Source of the DNA: Gammaproteobacteria bacterium
GTDB taxonomy: Bacteria; Pseudomonadota; Gammaproteobacteria; Enterobacterales; Alteromonadaceae
Direction of reading: 5' to 3'
Length of the DNA stretch: 56,600 nt
Assembly: GCA_017302255.1 (NCBI GenBank)
Contig: JAFLDV010000030.1
Location: 1 to 56,600, forward strand
The notes beneath the pieces were generated by a model. It worked only from the letters and a program-made list of their open reading frames with translations. It was not told where the DNA came from and did no database searches. Position 1 is the stretch's first letter. Each line of letters starts with the position of its first letter. This document shows positions 27,083 to 35,904 of this stretch, piece after piece. The translations under genes were made by a program, and so were the position numbers.

Positions 27083-27478
27083 ATGAAAAAAATCACTGTT
27101 GCCTTAGCGCTGTTCAGTTGTGCCTTGGTTGCCCAAACCAGCGACGATAAATCACAAGATGAATTAAAAGCGCGGATCGCGCCGGTCGGTCAAGTGTACT
27201 TGGCTGGTGCAGTTGTTGAGAACGCGGGCCCGAAAGAGCCGCGTACTGGCGAACAAGTTTATAATGCAGCCTGCTTTGCGTGCCACACGCCAGGTAATGC
27301 TCTGGGTGCTCCAGGCAAACAAACTGCAGATTGGAAACCACGTTTGGCGCAAGGTTTAGAAGTTTTGCATAAGCACGCTCTTGAAGGTATCCGTACTATG
27401 CCTGCACGTGGTACTTGTGCTGATTGTAGCGATGACGAAATTTTAGCGGCGATTAAATTCATGACTGAAGGCGTATAA
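27083..27478 (+). CDS. Cytochrome c5 family protein
   Basis: The 131-residue periplasmic monohaem cytochrome has a signal peptide (ends near VAQTS), haem motif CFACH (Cys64, Cys67, His68), a Met ligand candidate in RTMPARG and the extra pair CADC that forms the disulfide typical of cytochrome c5. It carries electrons in the respiratory chain, probably to oxidases or other reductases. The probable FNR-like site in front suggests oxygen-dependent expression. A terminator follows. Confidence 0.9.
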   Translation: MKKITVALALFSCALVAQTSDDKSQDELKARIAPVGQVYLAGAVVENAGPKEPRTGEQVYNAACFACHTPGNALGAPGKQTADWKPRLAQGLEVLHKHALEGIRTMPARGTCADCSDDEILAAIKFMTEGV

Positions 27479-27500
27479 CGACGCTAGTTCAGCTGCAAAG

Positions 27501-27524
27501 AAGCCCGCAATGCGGGCTTTTTTA
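27501..27524 (+). terminator. Intrinsic terminator of cytochrome c5
   Basis: AAGCCCGC-AAT-GCGGGCTT followed by TTTTTATT. Confidence 0.88.
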
Positions 27525-27715
27525 TTGCCGTTTTCTAGAAGATTCCCCAGCTTTTTGCCTATTGTTTGGTGTTCAGTAAACGCCTACAAACGCCCATCAT
27601 CTCACTAACTCACTGATTCAATTTCCATTAGATAAACAGATCGTTGATCAAGAACAAAAAGGTCTAAAAAGGCCGCCTTTCTCTTCAAGATAAATCTTTA
27701 AACTGGCGAAACTTT

Positions 27716-30376
27716 GTGCATAATAAGCAGGTTAAGCAAAAAGTCCGACCAGCGGGCGATATACTAATAAAAGAGCTTCAGTTGACAAAAACCACCGCCA
27801 CATTCTTGATGAAAAACGGTCAGAACCGTCTTCGTCGTCTTGAACAGCTTATTGAACGCTATCGGTTGGCGCAATCGGTGCAACTGGCTTTATTGAATTT
27901 GTCGGAACTCGCGGGCACCTTGTCCGATATGAACGAGTTTTACCCCGCCATCCATAGTCTGGTTAACAAACATCTGGCAGCAGACAACTTTTACGTTGTG
28001 CTTTATGACGCGCAATATAATCATTTCAGTGTCGAATACTATGCCGATGAAAAAGATCCTATCGAGGGTTCTGGCTTTGCCTCTGAAGTGTTTTTACATG
28101 GTTTGACTGGTTATGTTGCGCGCACTAAACAAGCGCTATTGTGCGATGAACAAATGTTTGCGGACCTATTGGCTAAAGGTGAAATTGAAGTTCAGGGCAC
28201 TTTAAGCCATCACTGGCTTGGTGTGCCGCTGACTCGAGGTGATCAATTAATTGGCGTGATGGTCGCTCAGCTTTATGACAACAGTCGTGACTATTCACGA
28301 AAAGATTTAGAACTGCTACGCGCAATCGCCATGCATACAGTAGTCGCGCTTGATCGGGTCAAAAGTCGTGAGTTGCTCGAGCAGACCGTGCGCGAACGCA
28401 CCAAGCAATTGCAAAATACCAATCAATCGTTGCAACGAGAAATTCGTGAACGGGTTAACGCGGAAAAGCTGCAAGCAGCCCTTTACGAGATTTCCGAACT
28501 AACATCCAATAACAGCGATACCGCAAGTTTCTATCGACAAGTCCACCGTATCTTGTGCAGTTTGATGCCTGCCGAAAACTGCTACATTGCGCTGTTAGAT
28601 GACAGTGGCAAAAAATTAAGTTTCCCGTTTTACGTCGACCAGTTTTCACCGCCGCCACAAGAGCGCACCTTACGCAAAGGTTTCACCGAGTATGTGTTAC
28701 GTGTTGGCGAAGCGCGATTGATTAATGGAGAATTATCCGATCAGTTGGTCGCCTTGGGGGAAGTCTTAAGAATCGTGCCTGATCAAAGTCCGTCGACTGC
28801 ACCATTTTCTCGCAGTTGGTTGGGGGCACCACTATTGATTGATCAACAAGCCCTTGGTGTTATTGCCGTACAGTCATATGACGATAGCTATTTGTACAGC
28901 GATAACGAGCTCAATGTGCTGAAGTTTGTCTCACAGCACATCGCGGTTGCAATCCAGCGCAAACTCAATATTGATCAACAGAAACAACATCAAGAAGATT
29001 TAGAGCGGAAAATCTTCGAACGCACTCGTGAACTGCGTCAAACCAATTTATTTTTACGTCTGCAAGTTGAAGAACGTAAGAAAGCCGAAGAGAAGCTATT
29101 TCATGAAGCCAACCATGACATGCTCACCGGCCTTGCTAATCGGCAGTTATTTATGGTGCAGCTGCGTCAGCAATTTGCGCTGCGTAACCGCGAAAGCAAT
29201 TTGAATTTCTCTTTGTTATTTATTGATTTAGATAGATTTAAGCTGATAAACGACACCATGGGTCACCATGCGGGTGATGCTTTTTTGATTGAAATTAGTA
29301 AGCGGATTGTCGCCACAGTTCGTGAACACGATTTAGTCGCTCGGTTAGGTGGTGATGAATTTGTAGTGTTACTGACTCAGCTTACTCGCAATGCTGATGC
29401 TGAAGATGTCGCGGATCGGATCATCGAAGCTGTCCGCCAACCGATGCAATTACAAGGGCAGCAACTGTATTCAGGCGCCTCTGTTGGGATTGCCAATTAT
29501 CATCCTGATTACACCAGTGCCGATGCGTTGTTACGCGATGCCGACGCTGCCATGTATCAAGCCAAAGCGCTTGGTCGTAACCGTTTTGTGATCTTTACTG
29601 ATTCCATGCGGATGCAATTACTCCAAGAATTGTCGCTGGAACAAGCTTTACATCAAGCAGTACAAGATAGGCAATTTAGTGTGCAATATCAACCGATTGT
29701 CTGTAGTGAGAAAACTCATATTCTGGGTTATTCAGCAGCGATGTGTTGGTCGCATCCGCAACTTGGCTCGCAGGAAGAATTTGACCGTTATGCCAGTGAA
29801 GCTGGGGTTTTGCCACAAATCGAGTTGCAGATCATTGAGCAGCTGATTGATCAGTTGTTAGCCGAACCGCAACCGGCATTAATTAGCATGCGCTTATCAA
29901 GCCAACATTTACAAAGTCCTGTGCAGTTCGAACGACTGTCTAAGTTATTACAACAGCATCACAGCGTGCTGCATCGTTTGTGTTTAGGCTTTGCTGAATA
30001 TGATTTACTGAAGTTGTCGGGTTCGGCACTTAGCCATTTGCATCAGCTCAAACGGCTTGGTGTGCGGCTATCACTAGACAATTTCGGTGCTGAATTTATG
30101 CCGCTAGGTTTGCTCAGCCAATATCCATTTGATTTTGCGCGATTAGAACCGTTGTTTTGCCGCGGCTTAATTAAACAACCGCAAAAACGCCAACTGCTGG
30201 ACGTGTTACTAACCTTGTCGCATCAGTTTAAATTCCGGCTGATCGCGGACGGTGTTGATGATGCTGCAATTCAAGCACTGCTTGTTGAGCATGGCTGTTG
30301 CTATATGCAAGGGCCGCTTGTCGAAAAACAACAAGCAGCCAAAGAGCCGTCAGTCTTTCTTCAACAGTTGGCGTAA
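27716..30376 (+). CDS. GAF-GAF-GGDEF protein with degenerate EAL domain
   Basis: The 886-residue soluble protein has two GAF domains (about 45-210 and 255-410), each followed by a coiled coil of signalling-helix type ([20 protein letters not shown] and [20 protein letters not shown]), then a GGDEF domain with an intact GGDEF near residue 545 and a C-terminal EAL-like domain. In the EAL domain the motif region reads [10 protein letters not shown] instead of xEALxRW, and the DDFGTG region reads LDNFGAE. It is thus probably a diguanylate cyclase with a catalytically dead EAL module. The start is uncertain: this GTG, TTG at 27785 or ATG at 27809 are possible and none has a good ribosome site. The 3' end overlaps rep by 27 nt tail-to-tail. 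Confidence 0.85.
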   Translation: MHNKQVKQKVRPAGDILIKELQLTKTTATFLMKNGQNRLRRLEQLIERYRLAQSVQLALLNLSELAGTLSDMNEFYPAIHSLVNKHLAADNFYVVLYDAQYNHFSVEYYADEKDPIEGSGFASEVFLHGLTGYVARTKQALLCDEQMFADLLAKGEIEVQGTLSHHWLGVPLTRGDQLIGVMVAQLYDNSRDYSRKDLELLRAIAMHTVVALDRVKSRELLEQTVRERTKQLQNTNQSLQREIRERVNAEKLQAALYEISELTSNNSDTASFYRQVHRILCSLMPAENCYIALLDDSGKKLSFPFYVDQFSPPPQERTLRKGFTEYVLRVGEARLINGELSDQLVALGEVLRIVPDQSPSTAPFSRSWLGAPLLIDQQALGVIAVQSYDDSYLYSDNELNVLKFVSQHIAVAIQRKLNIDQQKQHQEDLERKIFERTRELRQTNLFLRLQVEERKKAEEKLFHEANHDMLTGLANRQLFMVQLRQQFALRNRESNLNFSLLFIDLDRFKLINDTMGHHAGDAFLIEISKRIVATVREHDLVARLGGDEFVVLLTQLTRNADAEDVADRIIEAVRQPMQLQGQQLYSGASVGIANYHPDYTSADALLRDADAAMYQAKALGRNRFVIFTDSMRMQLLQELSLEQALHQAVQDRQFSVQYQPIVCSEKTHILGYSAAMCWSHPQLGSQEEFDRYASEAGVLPQIELQIIEQLIDQLLAEPQPALISMRLSSQHLQSPVQFERLSKLLQQHHSVLHRLCLGFAEYDLLKLSGSALSHLHQLKRLGVRLSLDNFGAEFMPLGLLSQYPFDFARLEPLFCRGLIKQPQKRQLLDVLLTLSHQFKFRLIADGVDDAAIQALLVEHGCCYMQGPLVEKQQAAKEPSVFLQQLA

Positions 30377-32368
30377 CCGTTCAAGATGCGCCAGCCCAGT
30401 CTGTTGGCGTTGGGCTTCAGTTTTCACCGCAGCAACTGCTTGCTGCCACTCCAAATCATCCTGCGGTAGTTCTTCGAGAAAACGACTAGGTTCAGGTTTT
30501 ATTGTCTCGCCATACTGCCGACGTTCGCGGGCATAAGTGAAAATAAGTTCGCGCTGCGCTCGGGTAATACCTACATAGGCTAAGCGGCGCTCTTCTTCGA
30601 CGTTATCTTCGTCAATACTGGTTTGATGCGGCAATATGCCTTCTTCCATGCCGACCATAAACACAATCGGGAATTCTAAGCCTTTTGACGCATGCAAAGT
30701 CAGCAGTTGCACCTGGTCGGCATCATCTTCTTGTTCATTACGTTCCATCATGTCACGCAAGGTAAGTTTGGTGACAACTTCGCTCAGTGTCAGCGGCTCG
30801 TGTTCAGCGTCGCCTTTAAGCATTTCGGTGATCCAGCGGTATAACTCATTGACGTTTTTTAGCGCCATTTCCGCGGCCTTTGGACTGGCGCTACTCTCAA
30901 ACAGATAGGCTTCATAGCGGCTTTCGCGGATCATATCGCGCACGGCTTCTGCTGGTTCTGCCCGCACTGCGTTATCTGCCAGTGCCACCATCCAATTAGC
31001 AAAATGACGAACTGCAGCCAAACTCTTCGCCGATAATTCATCGGATAATTCTGGCGCACAACAAGCCTCAAACAAACTTATATGTAGGCGGTTAGCTAGA
31101 CTTCCGACTTTTTCTAAGGTCGCAGCGCCAATTTCGCGTTTCGGTGTATTGATGATACGTAGTAGCGCATTGTCGTCATCTTGATTGACCAATAACCGCA
31201 AATACGCCATCACGTCTTTAATTTCTGGCCGCGAAAAAAATGAGGTGCCACCAGAAATGCGGTACGGGATGCGGTTGGTCATCAAGGCTTTTTCAAAGAC
31301 TCGCGCTTGATGATTACCTCGGTACAAAAGCGCATAGTCTTTATACTGAGTTCTGTTTAAAAAGCGATGAGAAATGATTTCGGCAACCACTTTTTCCGCT
31401 TCATCTTCTTCGCTTTTGGTCGGAAGCACCCGCAGCGGCACGCCATAACCCATTTCGCTAAAAAGTGCTTTGTCGTATTCGTGCGGATTGTTCGCTATTA
31501 AAATATTGGCGGCTTTAAGGATGCGTTCGCAAGAGCGATAGTTCTGTTCTAATTTGATAACCCGCAATGACGGGAAATCTTTGCCTAATAACACCAAGTT
31601 TTGCGGACGGGCGCCGCGCCAAGAGTAAATTGATTGGTCGTCGTCACCCACGACAGTGAAACGTTGCCGCTCACCAACTAACCATTTCACCAACTCATAT
31701 TGGCTGGTGTTGGTATCTTGATATTCATCGACCAGCAAATATTGAATTTTTTGCTGCCAACGCGCGCGTACCTCAGTGTTGCTAGCAAACAACAGAGTCG
31801 GCACCATAATCAAATCATCAAAATCTAGCGCGTTATAAGCGCGAAGTTGCTGGGCGTACTGTGCATAAAAATTGGCAAAGCTAATACTTTGCGCGTCGCT
31901 CGCGGCTGCCATGGCTTGTTGCGGCAACAGCAAATCGTTTTTCCAACTGGAGATTTTGCTTTGTAAGGCGCGTAATAAGTCTTTATCACCTTGTAACTCT
32001 GCTTCAGTGAGTTCTTTAAGCAAGCTCATGCTGTCTTGGTCATCGAACAAAGTGAAGTTGGCTTTATAACCGATCGCTTTATGTTCTTTTTTAATGATAT
32101 CAAGACCTAAGGTGTGAAAAGTCGAGACGGTAAGCCCGCGCAATTTACTGCGATCAAGTTGATGGCCGATCCGTTCACGCATTTCTTTGGCGGCTTTGTT
32201 GGTAAAAGTGACCGCGGCGATATGTCGAGCTGCAACACCACATTCTTCGATGAGGTAGGCGATCTTATTGGTGATCACCCGAGTTTTCCCTGACCCTGCG
32301 CCCGCGAGTACCAAGCATGGTCCCGAGATATATTTCACTGCAGCGTTTTGTTGGGGGTTTAGTTTCAT
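30350..32368 (-). CDS. rep: ATP-dependent DNA helicase Rep
   Basis: The 672-residue SF1A 3'-5' helicase (E. coli 673) has Walker A GAGSGKT (about 22-28), motif Ia [10 protein letters not shown], motif II DEYQDTN, motif [18 protein letters not shown], motif IV EQNYRS, motif [12 protein letters not shown] and motif [10 protein letters not shown]. Rep clears proteins ahead of replication forks and helps restart. The start [11 protein letters not shown] is chosen by homology to MRLNPGQQQAV; the upstream open frame of 32 codons looks non-coding. It converges on and overlaps the GGDEF gene. Confidence 0.96.
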   Translation of the reverse strand: MKLNPQQNAAVKYISGPCLVLAGAGSGKTRVITNKIAYLIEECGVAARHIAAVTFTNKAAKEMRERIGHQLDRSKLRGLTVSTFHTLGLDIIKKEHKAIGYKANFTLFDDQDSMSLLKELTEAELQGDKDLLRALQSKISSWKNDLLLPQQAMAAASDAQSISFANFYAQYAQQLRAYNALDFDDLIMVPTLLFASNTEVRARWQQKIQYLLVDEYQDTNTSQYELVKWLVGERQRFTVVGDDDQSIYSWRGARPQNLVLLGKDFPSLRVIKLEQNYRSCERILKAANILIANNPHEYDKALFSEMGYGVPLRVLPTKSEEDEAEKVVAEIISHRFLNRTQYKDYALLYRGNHQARVFEKALMTNRIPYRISGGTSFFSRPEIKDVMAYLRLLVNQDDDNALLRIINTPKREIGAATLEKVGSLANRLHISLFEACCAPELSDELSAKSLAAVRHFANWMVALADNAVRAEPAEAVRDMIRESRYEAYLFESSASPKAAEMALKNVNELYRWITEMLKGDAEHEPLTLSEVVTKLTLRDMMERNEQEDDADQVQLLTLHASKGLEFPIVFMVGMEEGILPHQTSIDEDNVEEERRLAYVGITRAQRELIFTYARERRQYGETIKPEPSRFLEELPQDDLEWQQAVAAVKTEAQRQQTGLAHLERLRQLLKKD

Positions 32369-32727
32369 CGATGTGTACCCATATTCCTTAAAGATTTGGG
32401 AGTTGCTGACTATGTACTCGGACTGGCATTTCGATGCAATCAGTTGCCGCTTACTTGACACCACTGGCGGTATTCATAACCCGCAATCGCAAAAAAATGG
32501 CCGCTTGCAGCGACATCGCAAGCGGCGCACAGTTTAGCTGAATCTCGGCTATTACGACAGCCGTTTACGACTGCGCACGCTTTGTCAGGCTGTCAGCTGT
32601 TGCTAACAAGCTGCATCGGAAGTAACTGGAAAAATTGCCGAGATCTGAGAAAAAACCTGTCGCATCCACTGGCTAACACTCGTAGAATGTTGACAGCATC
32701 TAAGCAAAAGACATTAGGACAATTGAT
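32369..32727. other. Divergent intergenic region rep / ubiK
   Basis: These 359 bp contain a minus-strand terminator-like hairpin (listed separately) and a possible ubiK promoter (TAGAAT near 32682 or TTGACA near 32691). No ORF with a good ribosome site was found. Confidence 0.5.
32491..32526 (-). terminator. Orphan terminator upstream of rep
   Basis: A 9-bp perfect stem GCCGCTTGC / GCAAGCGGC is followed on the minus strand by CATTTTTTT. It lies between two divergent genes, so no annotated transcript ends here. Confidence 0.65.
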
Positions 32728-32985
32728 ATGTTGGATCCGAAAAAAATCGAAGAAATGGCACGGCAAATTGGTTCAGCCATCCCGCCTAAGTTTCGGGAAG
32801 TGGCCGATGACGTTGAGGCGAAAGTGAAAGCGGTTTTGCAAGCCAAACTCAGTCAATTGGACTTTGTCAGCAGAGAAGAATTTGATGTGCAGCGCCAAGT
32901 GCTGCAACGCACACGTGAAAAACTAGAAGCGCTTGAAGCGCAAGTACAACAATTATTGGCCGAGAAAAACCCACCAACTGAATAG
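32728..32985 (+). CDS. ubiK: Ubiquinone biosynthesis accessory factor UbiK
   Basis: The 85-residue protein (YqiC/BMFP family) has a C-terminal coiled coil (FDVQRQVLQRTREKLEALEA) and an N-terminal amphipathic helix (DPKKIEEMARQIGSAIPP), the usual two parts. UbiK binds UbiJ and supports the aerobic ubiquinone synthesis complex. AGGA lies 8 nt upstream of the ATG. The next gene follows 40 nt later. Confidence 0.92.
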   Translation: MLDPKKIEEMARQIGSAIPPKFREVADDVEAKVKAVLQAKLSQLDFVSREEFDVQRQVLQRTREKLEALEAQVQQLLAEKNPPTE

Positions 32986-33025
32986 CAGTGCTGGGCATAA
33001 AACCATAACTAATAGAGGGGCAACC

Positions 33026-33178
33026 ATGAACGAATTTGATTTTGATTTAGACCATTTAGACTTTGATGCCGCAGCAGAGAAAAATGCCCAAAAGCTGGCA
33101 TTAGCTGACCAAGCCGCCGCTGATGCTGCCGCTTTACCAGACGAAGATGATTGCGCTGGCGGCGCCTGCAAGATCTAA
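33026..33178 (+). CDS. Small acidic 50-residue protein with C-terminal Cys pair
   Basis: A short ORF with a good AGAGGGG ribosome site 5 nt before the ATG follows ubiK. The product is strongly acidic (EFDFDLDHLDFDAAAEK at the N-terminus) and Ala-rich, and ends DEDDCAGGACKI with two Cys separated by four residues. I do not recognise a family. The acidic patch and the Cys pair could bind a metal or a partner protein; that is speculative. It may share the ubiK transcript. A weak hairpin (AAGCGTCG / CGACGTTT) follows at about 33192-33217. Confidence 0.65.
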   Translation: MNEFDFDLDHLDFDAAAEKNAQKLALADQAAADAAALPDEDDCAGGACKI

Positions 33179-33531
33179 ATATTCAGCGCCAAGCGTCGTG
33201 TGATTGCGCGACGTTTGGTGGCCAATCGCCTTTCTGCAAAGCTCCCCTCTACCTCTTTTGATTACATATGTTGTTGAAGGCTCAACATGCAATGTCAGCA
33301 AATTGATAAAACAAGTCACAACGATTGGCTTGTAAAAAGCAGCCCGCTGAACTGTTTGCTTTGATGGTCAGATCAATCCGAATTTAGCTGACGGCAACGC
33401 TTTGCTGGTGCTTATTCCGATTAATTTAATAAAGCTTTTAGCCACTTTGTGGAAGGCTATTAAGATCTAAAACGAACAAATGGTTAGTGAAATGGGTAAC
33501 CGCAACCATCGCGGTTACCCGGCAGATCTCG
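33179..33531. other. Convergent intergenic region before ampC end
   Basis: These 353 bp hold a weak hairpin after the small acidic gene and the ampC 3' hairpin. The rest is AT-rich and shows no credible ORF or RNA gene. Confidence 0.5.
33494..33520 (-). terminator. Hairpin after ampC
   Basis: A 10-bp perfect stem GGGTAACCGC / GCGGTTACCC with a 7-nt loop lies 12 bp after the ampC stop. The following T-run is weak (ATTTCAC). Confidence 0.6.
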
Positions 33532-34701
33532 TTACTGCAGACCTTCCAACAATTCATACGCCAGCTCGACCCGTAAAGCATTTGGGTAACGTTTATTCGC
33601 CAGCAGCACTATCCCGACTTGCTTGGATGGAATGAAGGCGGCATAGGCACCAAAGCCACCAGTCGACCCAGTTTTATGCACCCAGCTACTGCTGCGCACT
33701 GCTGCAGGTGGGTAAATGATGCTCGCGCTGCTTCCTGCGACAAAACTCGGATCTGTCATGGCTTTAAGCGAGGACAATTGCAGTGGGTAGTCGAGCATTT
33801 CCCAGCCGAGGCCCTGATATATCAGCCCAGCTTTTGCGTACTGTTGCTGAGCACGTAAAAGTGCCGCCTGCAGCGTTTTGTCAGTGACTTGCTCTGGCTG
33901 CATATTGGCCTGCACCCATTTTGCTAAATCACGAACACTGGCCTTAGCGCCACCCGCTTCATCGAGCAACATACCATTGCCAATTCGTACCGCTTTCCCT
34001 TCGTTATAGCCCCATGCGTATTGCGCTTCTGCAGTTTTGGGAACTTGCAAATAGACGTGTGGTAACTGCAATGCTGTGGTCAGTTTGCTAAATTGCTCGG
34101 CATAGGGCTTATTCCCTGCGGCAACCGCCAAGTGCGCAAATAGACCAATACTGCTATTGGCATAGACTCGCTGATTGCCTGGCTTATATTGCGGTTGCCA
34201 CTGCTGATAAAAACTGAGCAAACTCGCTTCATCGGTAATATTGTTGGGCATCATCAATGGCAAACCACCGGCAGTATAAGTTGCCAAGTGCTGCATATTG
34301 ATTTGTTGCCACTGTGGAGCGGTCAGTAACGGCCAATGTTTTGCCACTGGATCCGTCAGCTGGATCTCCCCACGTTCCAGCGCCATTGCGCCGATAACGC
34401 CCGCGAAGGTTTTGCTGATGGAGCCAAGCTCGAAGAGGGTATCTGCTGTTACGGCGCGTTGCTGCGCGACGTCTGCTTGGCCGAAACTGTAATGGTATAT
34501 TTTGCCCTGCCAAATGACTGCCACGGCCATCCCTGGGATTTGCTGTTGTTGCATCAGCTGACTGACTTGCTTACTCACTTGCGTCTTAAGTGTCGCTTCG
34601 TTTTTGATAGCGACGGTTTCTGCCGATACAAGGCCTACTGGTAATAACGTGAATGGCAGCGCACAGACTAATAGCGCCGTTCGGATCCTGCTGAAAATCA
34701 T
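33532..34701 (-). CDS. ampC: Class C beta-lactamase AmpC
   Basis: The 389-residue periplasmic serine enzyme has a signal peptide (about 1-27, ending LVSA) and all class C motifs: catalytic SISK (Ser94, Lys97), YAN (Tyr180) and KTG (Lys343). Close blocks to enteric AmpC include ELGSISKTF, LATYTAGGLPL, YANSSIGLF and WVHKTGSTGGFG. It hydrolyses cephalosporins and penicillins. The start MIFSRIRT is preferred because it begins the signal peptide and has AAGGAA 6 nt upstream. It is divergent from ampR, so induction through muropeptide sensing is expected. Confidence 0.95.
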   Translation of the reverse strand: MIFSRIRTALLVCALPFTLLPVGLVSAETVAIKNEATLKTQVSKQVSQLMQQQQIPGMAVAVIWQGKIYHYSFGQADVAQQRAVTADTLFELGSISKTFAGVIGAMALERGEIQLTDPVAKHWPLLTAPQWQQINMQHLATYTAGGLPLMMPNNITDEASLLSFYQQWQPQYKPGNQRVYANSSIGLFAHLAVAAGNKPYAEQFSKLTTALQLPHVYLQVPKTAEAQYAWGYNEGKAVRIGNGMLLDEAGGAKASVRDLAKWVQANMQPEQVTDKTLQAALLRAQQQYAKAGLIYQGLGWEMLDYPLQLSSLKAMTDPSFVAGSSASIIYPPAAVRSSSWVHKTGSTGGFGAYAAFIPSKQVGIVLLANKRYPNALRVELAYELLEGLQ

Positions 34702-34748
34702 AAAAATTCCTTGGCTGATTGAGTTGAGTGTAAATTCGCAAAACCAAT

Positions 34749-34841
34749 GAAACTTGCGGAGGCTGCAACTGAACCTGTCCACAGCAGCATAGTGAACTAT
34801 GTGACTGTGGCGAGAGCGTGCAGCGAACTCCGCCGAAACTT
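34749..34841. repeat. MITE-like palindrome flanked by 7-bp direct repeats
   Basis: A ~79-bp unit (34756-34834) has terminal inverted repeats GCGGAG / CTCCGC and an inner two-part palindrome: CCACAG-N3-CATAGT-GA-ACTATG-N3-CTGTGG. It is flanked by GAAACTT on both sides (34749-34755 and 34835-34841), as expected of a target duplication. It lies between the AmpR box and the ampC start. It has no coding capacity. Confidence 0.65.
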
Positions 34842-34899
34842 CAATGACTAAGCGTTTAGTTGGCCGGCGACTGCTAGCATGCGTCAGTTGACTTTGTGC

Positions 34900-34918
34900 G
34901 ACAAACGGTTAATTTGCA
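34900..34918. promoter_or_regulatory. AmpR-binding box
   Basis: Read on the minus strand the sequence is GCAAATTAACCGTTTGTC, almost the same as the AmpR operator TTTAACCGTTTGTC core remembered from enteric ampR-ampC regions. It lies 40 bp before the ampR start. Confidence 0.7.
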
Positions 34919-34957
34919 TAGCAGCTGTTAGAAAATCTTACGGATATGAGGGGTTAA

Positions 34958-35902
34958 ATGACGCGCAGATACATTCCGCTAAAATCTTTGCGAGCCTTTG
35001 AAGCGGCGGCAAGGCATTTAAGTTTTACTCATGCCGCCATTGAATTAAATGTGACGCACTCGGCGGTAAGTCAGCAGGTGAAACTACTGGAAGATCAGCT
35101 GAATTGCCCATTATTTCTGCGGGTACCGCGGGGGTTGATGCTGACCCCCGAAGGCGAGCACTTATTGCCGGTACTGAACGAATCCTTTGATCGCATCGCT
35201 CAGCTGTTAGAATATTTTGCTGGTCGTAAAGTGCAGGAAAAATTGAAAATTGGGGTGGTGGGTACTTTCGCCACCGGATTTTTATTGCCACGGCTCAGCG
35301 CTTTTTATCAGAAATTTCCGCATATTGAGTTACAGATCTCCACCAACAATAATCGGGTCGACGTCGCAGCTGAAGGGCTTGATTATGCGATCCGTTTTGG
35401 CAGTGGCGCTTGGCATGGGACTTCTGCCTTATATCTATGCGACAGCCCACTGACAGCTTTATGCACACCCGAGATTGCCAAAGCGTTACAGCAGCCGTCT
35501 GATTTGTTGAATTTTACCTTGCTACGATCTTATCGACGGGATGAATGGACTGCATGGTTACAACAAGCGGGCGGGCCGCAGCTGCCGCCGACACATCCGG
35601 TGATAGTGTTTGATTCTAGCGTCACTATGCTCGAAGCCGCTCTAGCGGGAGTTGGCGTGGCCATTGCGCCGGCACGAATGTTTAGTCGTTTAATCGATAG
35701 CGGCCAAATCTGGCGGCCTTTTGCCAGTGAAATCAGCCTTGGCAGTTATTGGTTGACCCGTTTGCAATCTCGGGTGGAAACCAGCGCTATGCGTGAGTTT
35801 GCGCAGTGGTTGAGTGCTGAGTTAGTTGCGAGCGCGGAACTTGTCGTCAACACTGAAGTAGTCGTCAACCCAACATTGCCTGCAAGCATCGAGCCTGTTT
35901 AG
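34958..35902 (+). CDS. ampR: LysR-type beta-lactamase regulator AmpR
   Basis: The 314-residue protein has an N-terminal winged helix (SLRAFEAAARHLSFTHAAIEL, then VTHSAVSQQVKLLE) and an effector domain (KLKIGVVGTFATG, NNNRVDVAAEGLDYAIRFG, LLRSYRRDEW, VFDSSVTMLEAALAGVGVAIAP, LGSYWLTRLQSR). All these blocks are specific to AmpR rather than LysR proteins in general. It represses ampC with UDP-MurNAc-pentapeptide bound and activates it with anhydro-muropeptides. It is ~20 residues longer than enteric AmpR because of a C-terminal tail (ELVVNTEVVVNPTLPAS). The next gene starts 2 nt after the stop. Confidence 0.94.
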   Translation: MTRRYIPLKSLRAFEAAARHLSFTHAAIELNVTHSAVSQQVKLLEDQLNCPLFLRVPRGLMLTPEGEHLLPVLNESFDRIAQLLEYFAGRKVQEKLKIGVVGTFATGFLLPRLSAFYQKFPHIELQISTNNNRVDVAAEGLDYAIRFGSGAWHGTSALYLCDSPLTALCTPEIAKALQQPSDLLNFTLLRSYRRDEWTAWLQQAGGPQLPPTHPVIVFDSSVTMLEAALAGVGVAIAPARMFSRLIDSGQIWRPFASEISLGSYWLTRLQSRVETSAMREFAQWLSAELVASAELVVNTEVVVNPTLPASIEPV

Positions 35903-35904
35903 TC

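Noticed and set aside
32369-32464. 32-codon N-terminal extension of Rep
   Set aside because: The family start aligns with MKLNPQQ; the upstream codons look like leader DNA.
34928-34940. LysR-type T-N11-A motif TTAGAAAATCTTA as the main AmpR operator
   Set aside because: It is only 17 bp from the ampR start codon and imperfect; the AACCGTTTGTC box at 34900-34918 matches the known AmpR site better.
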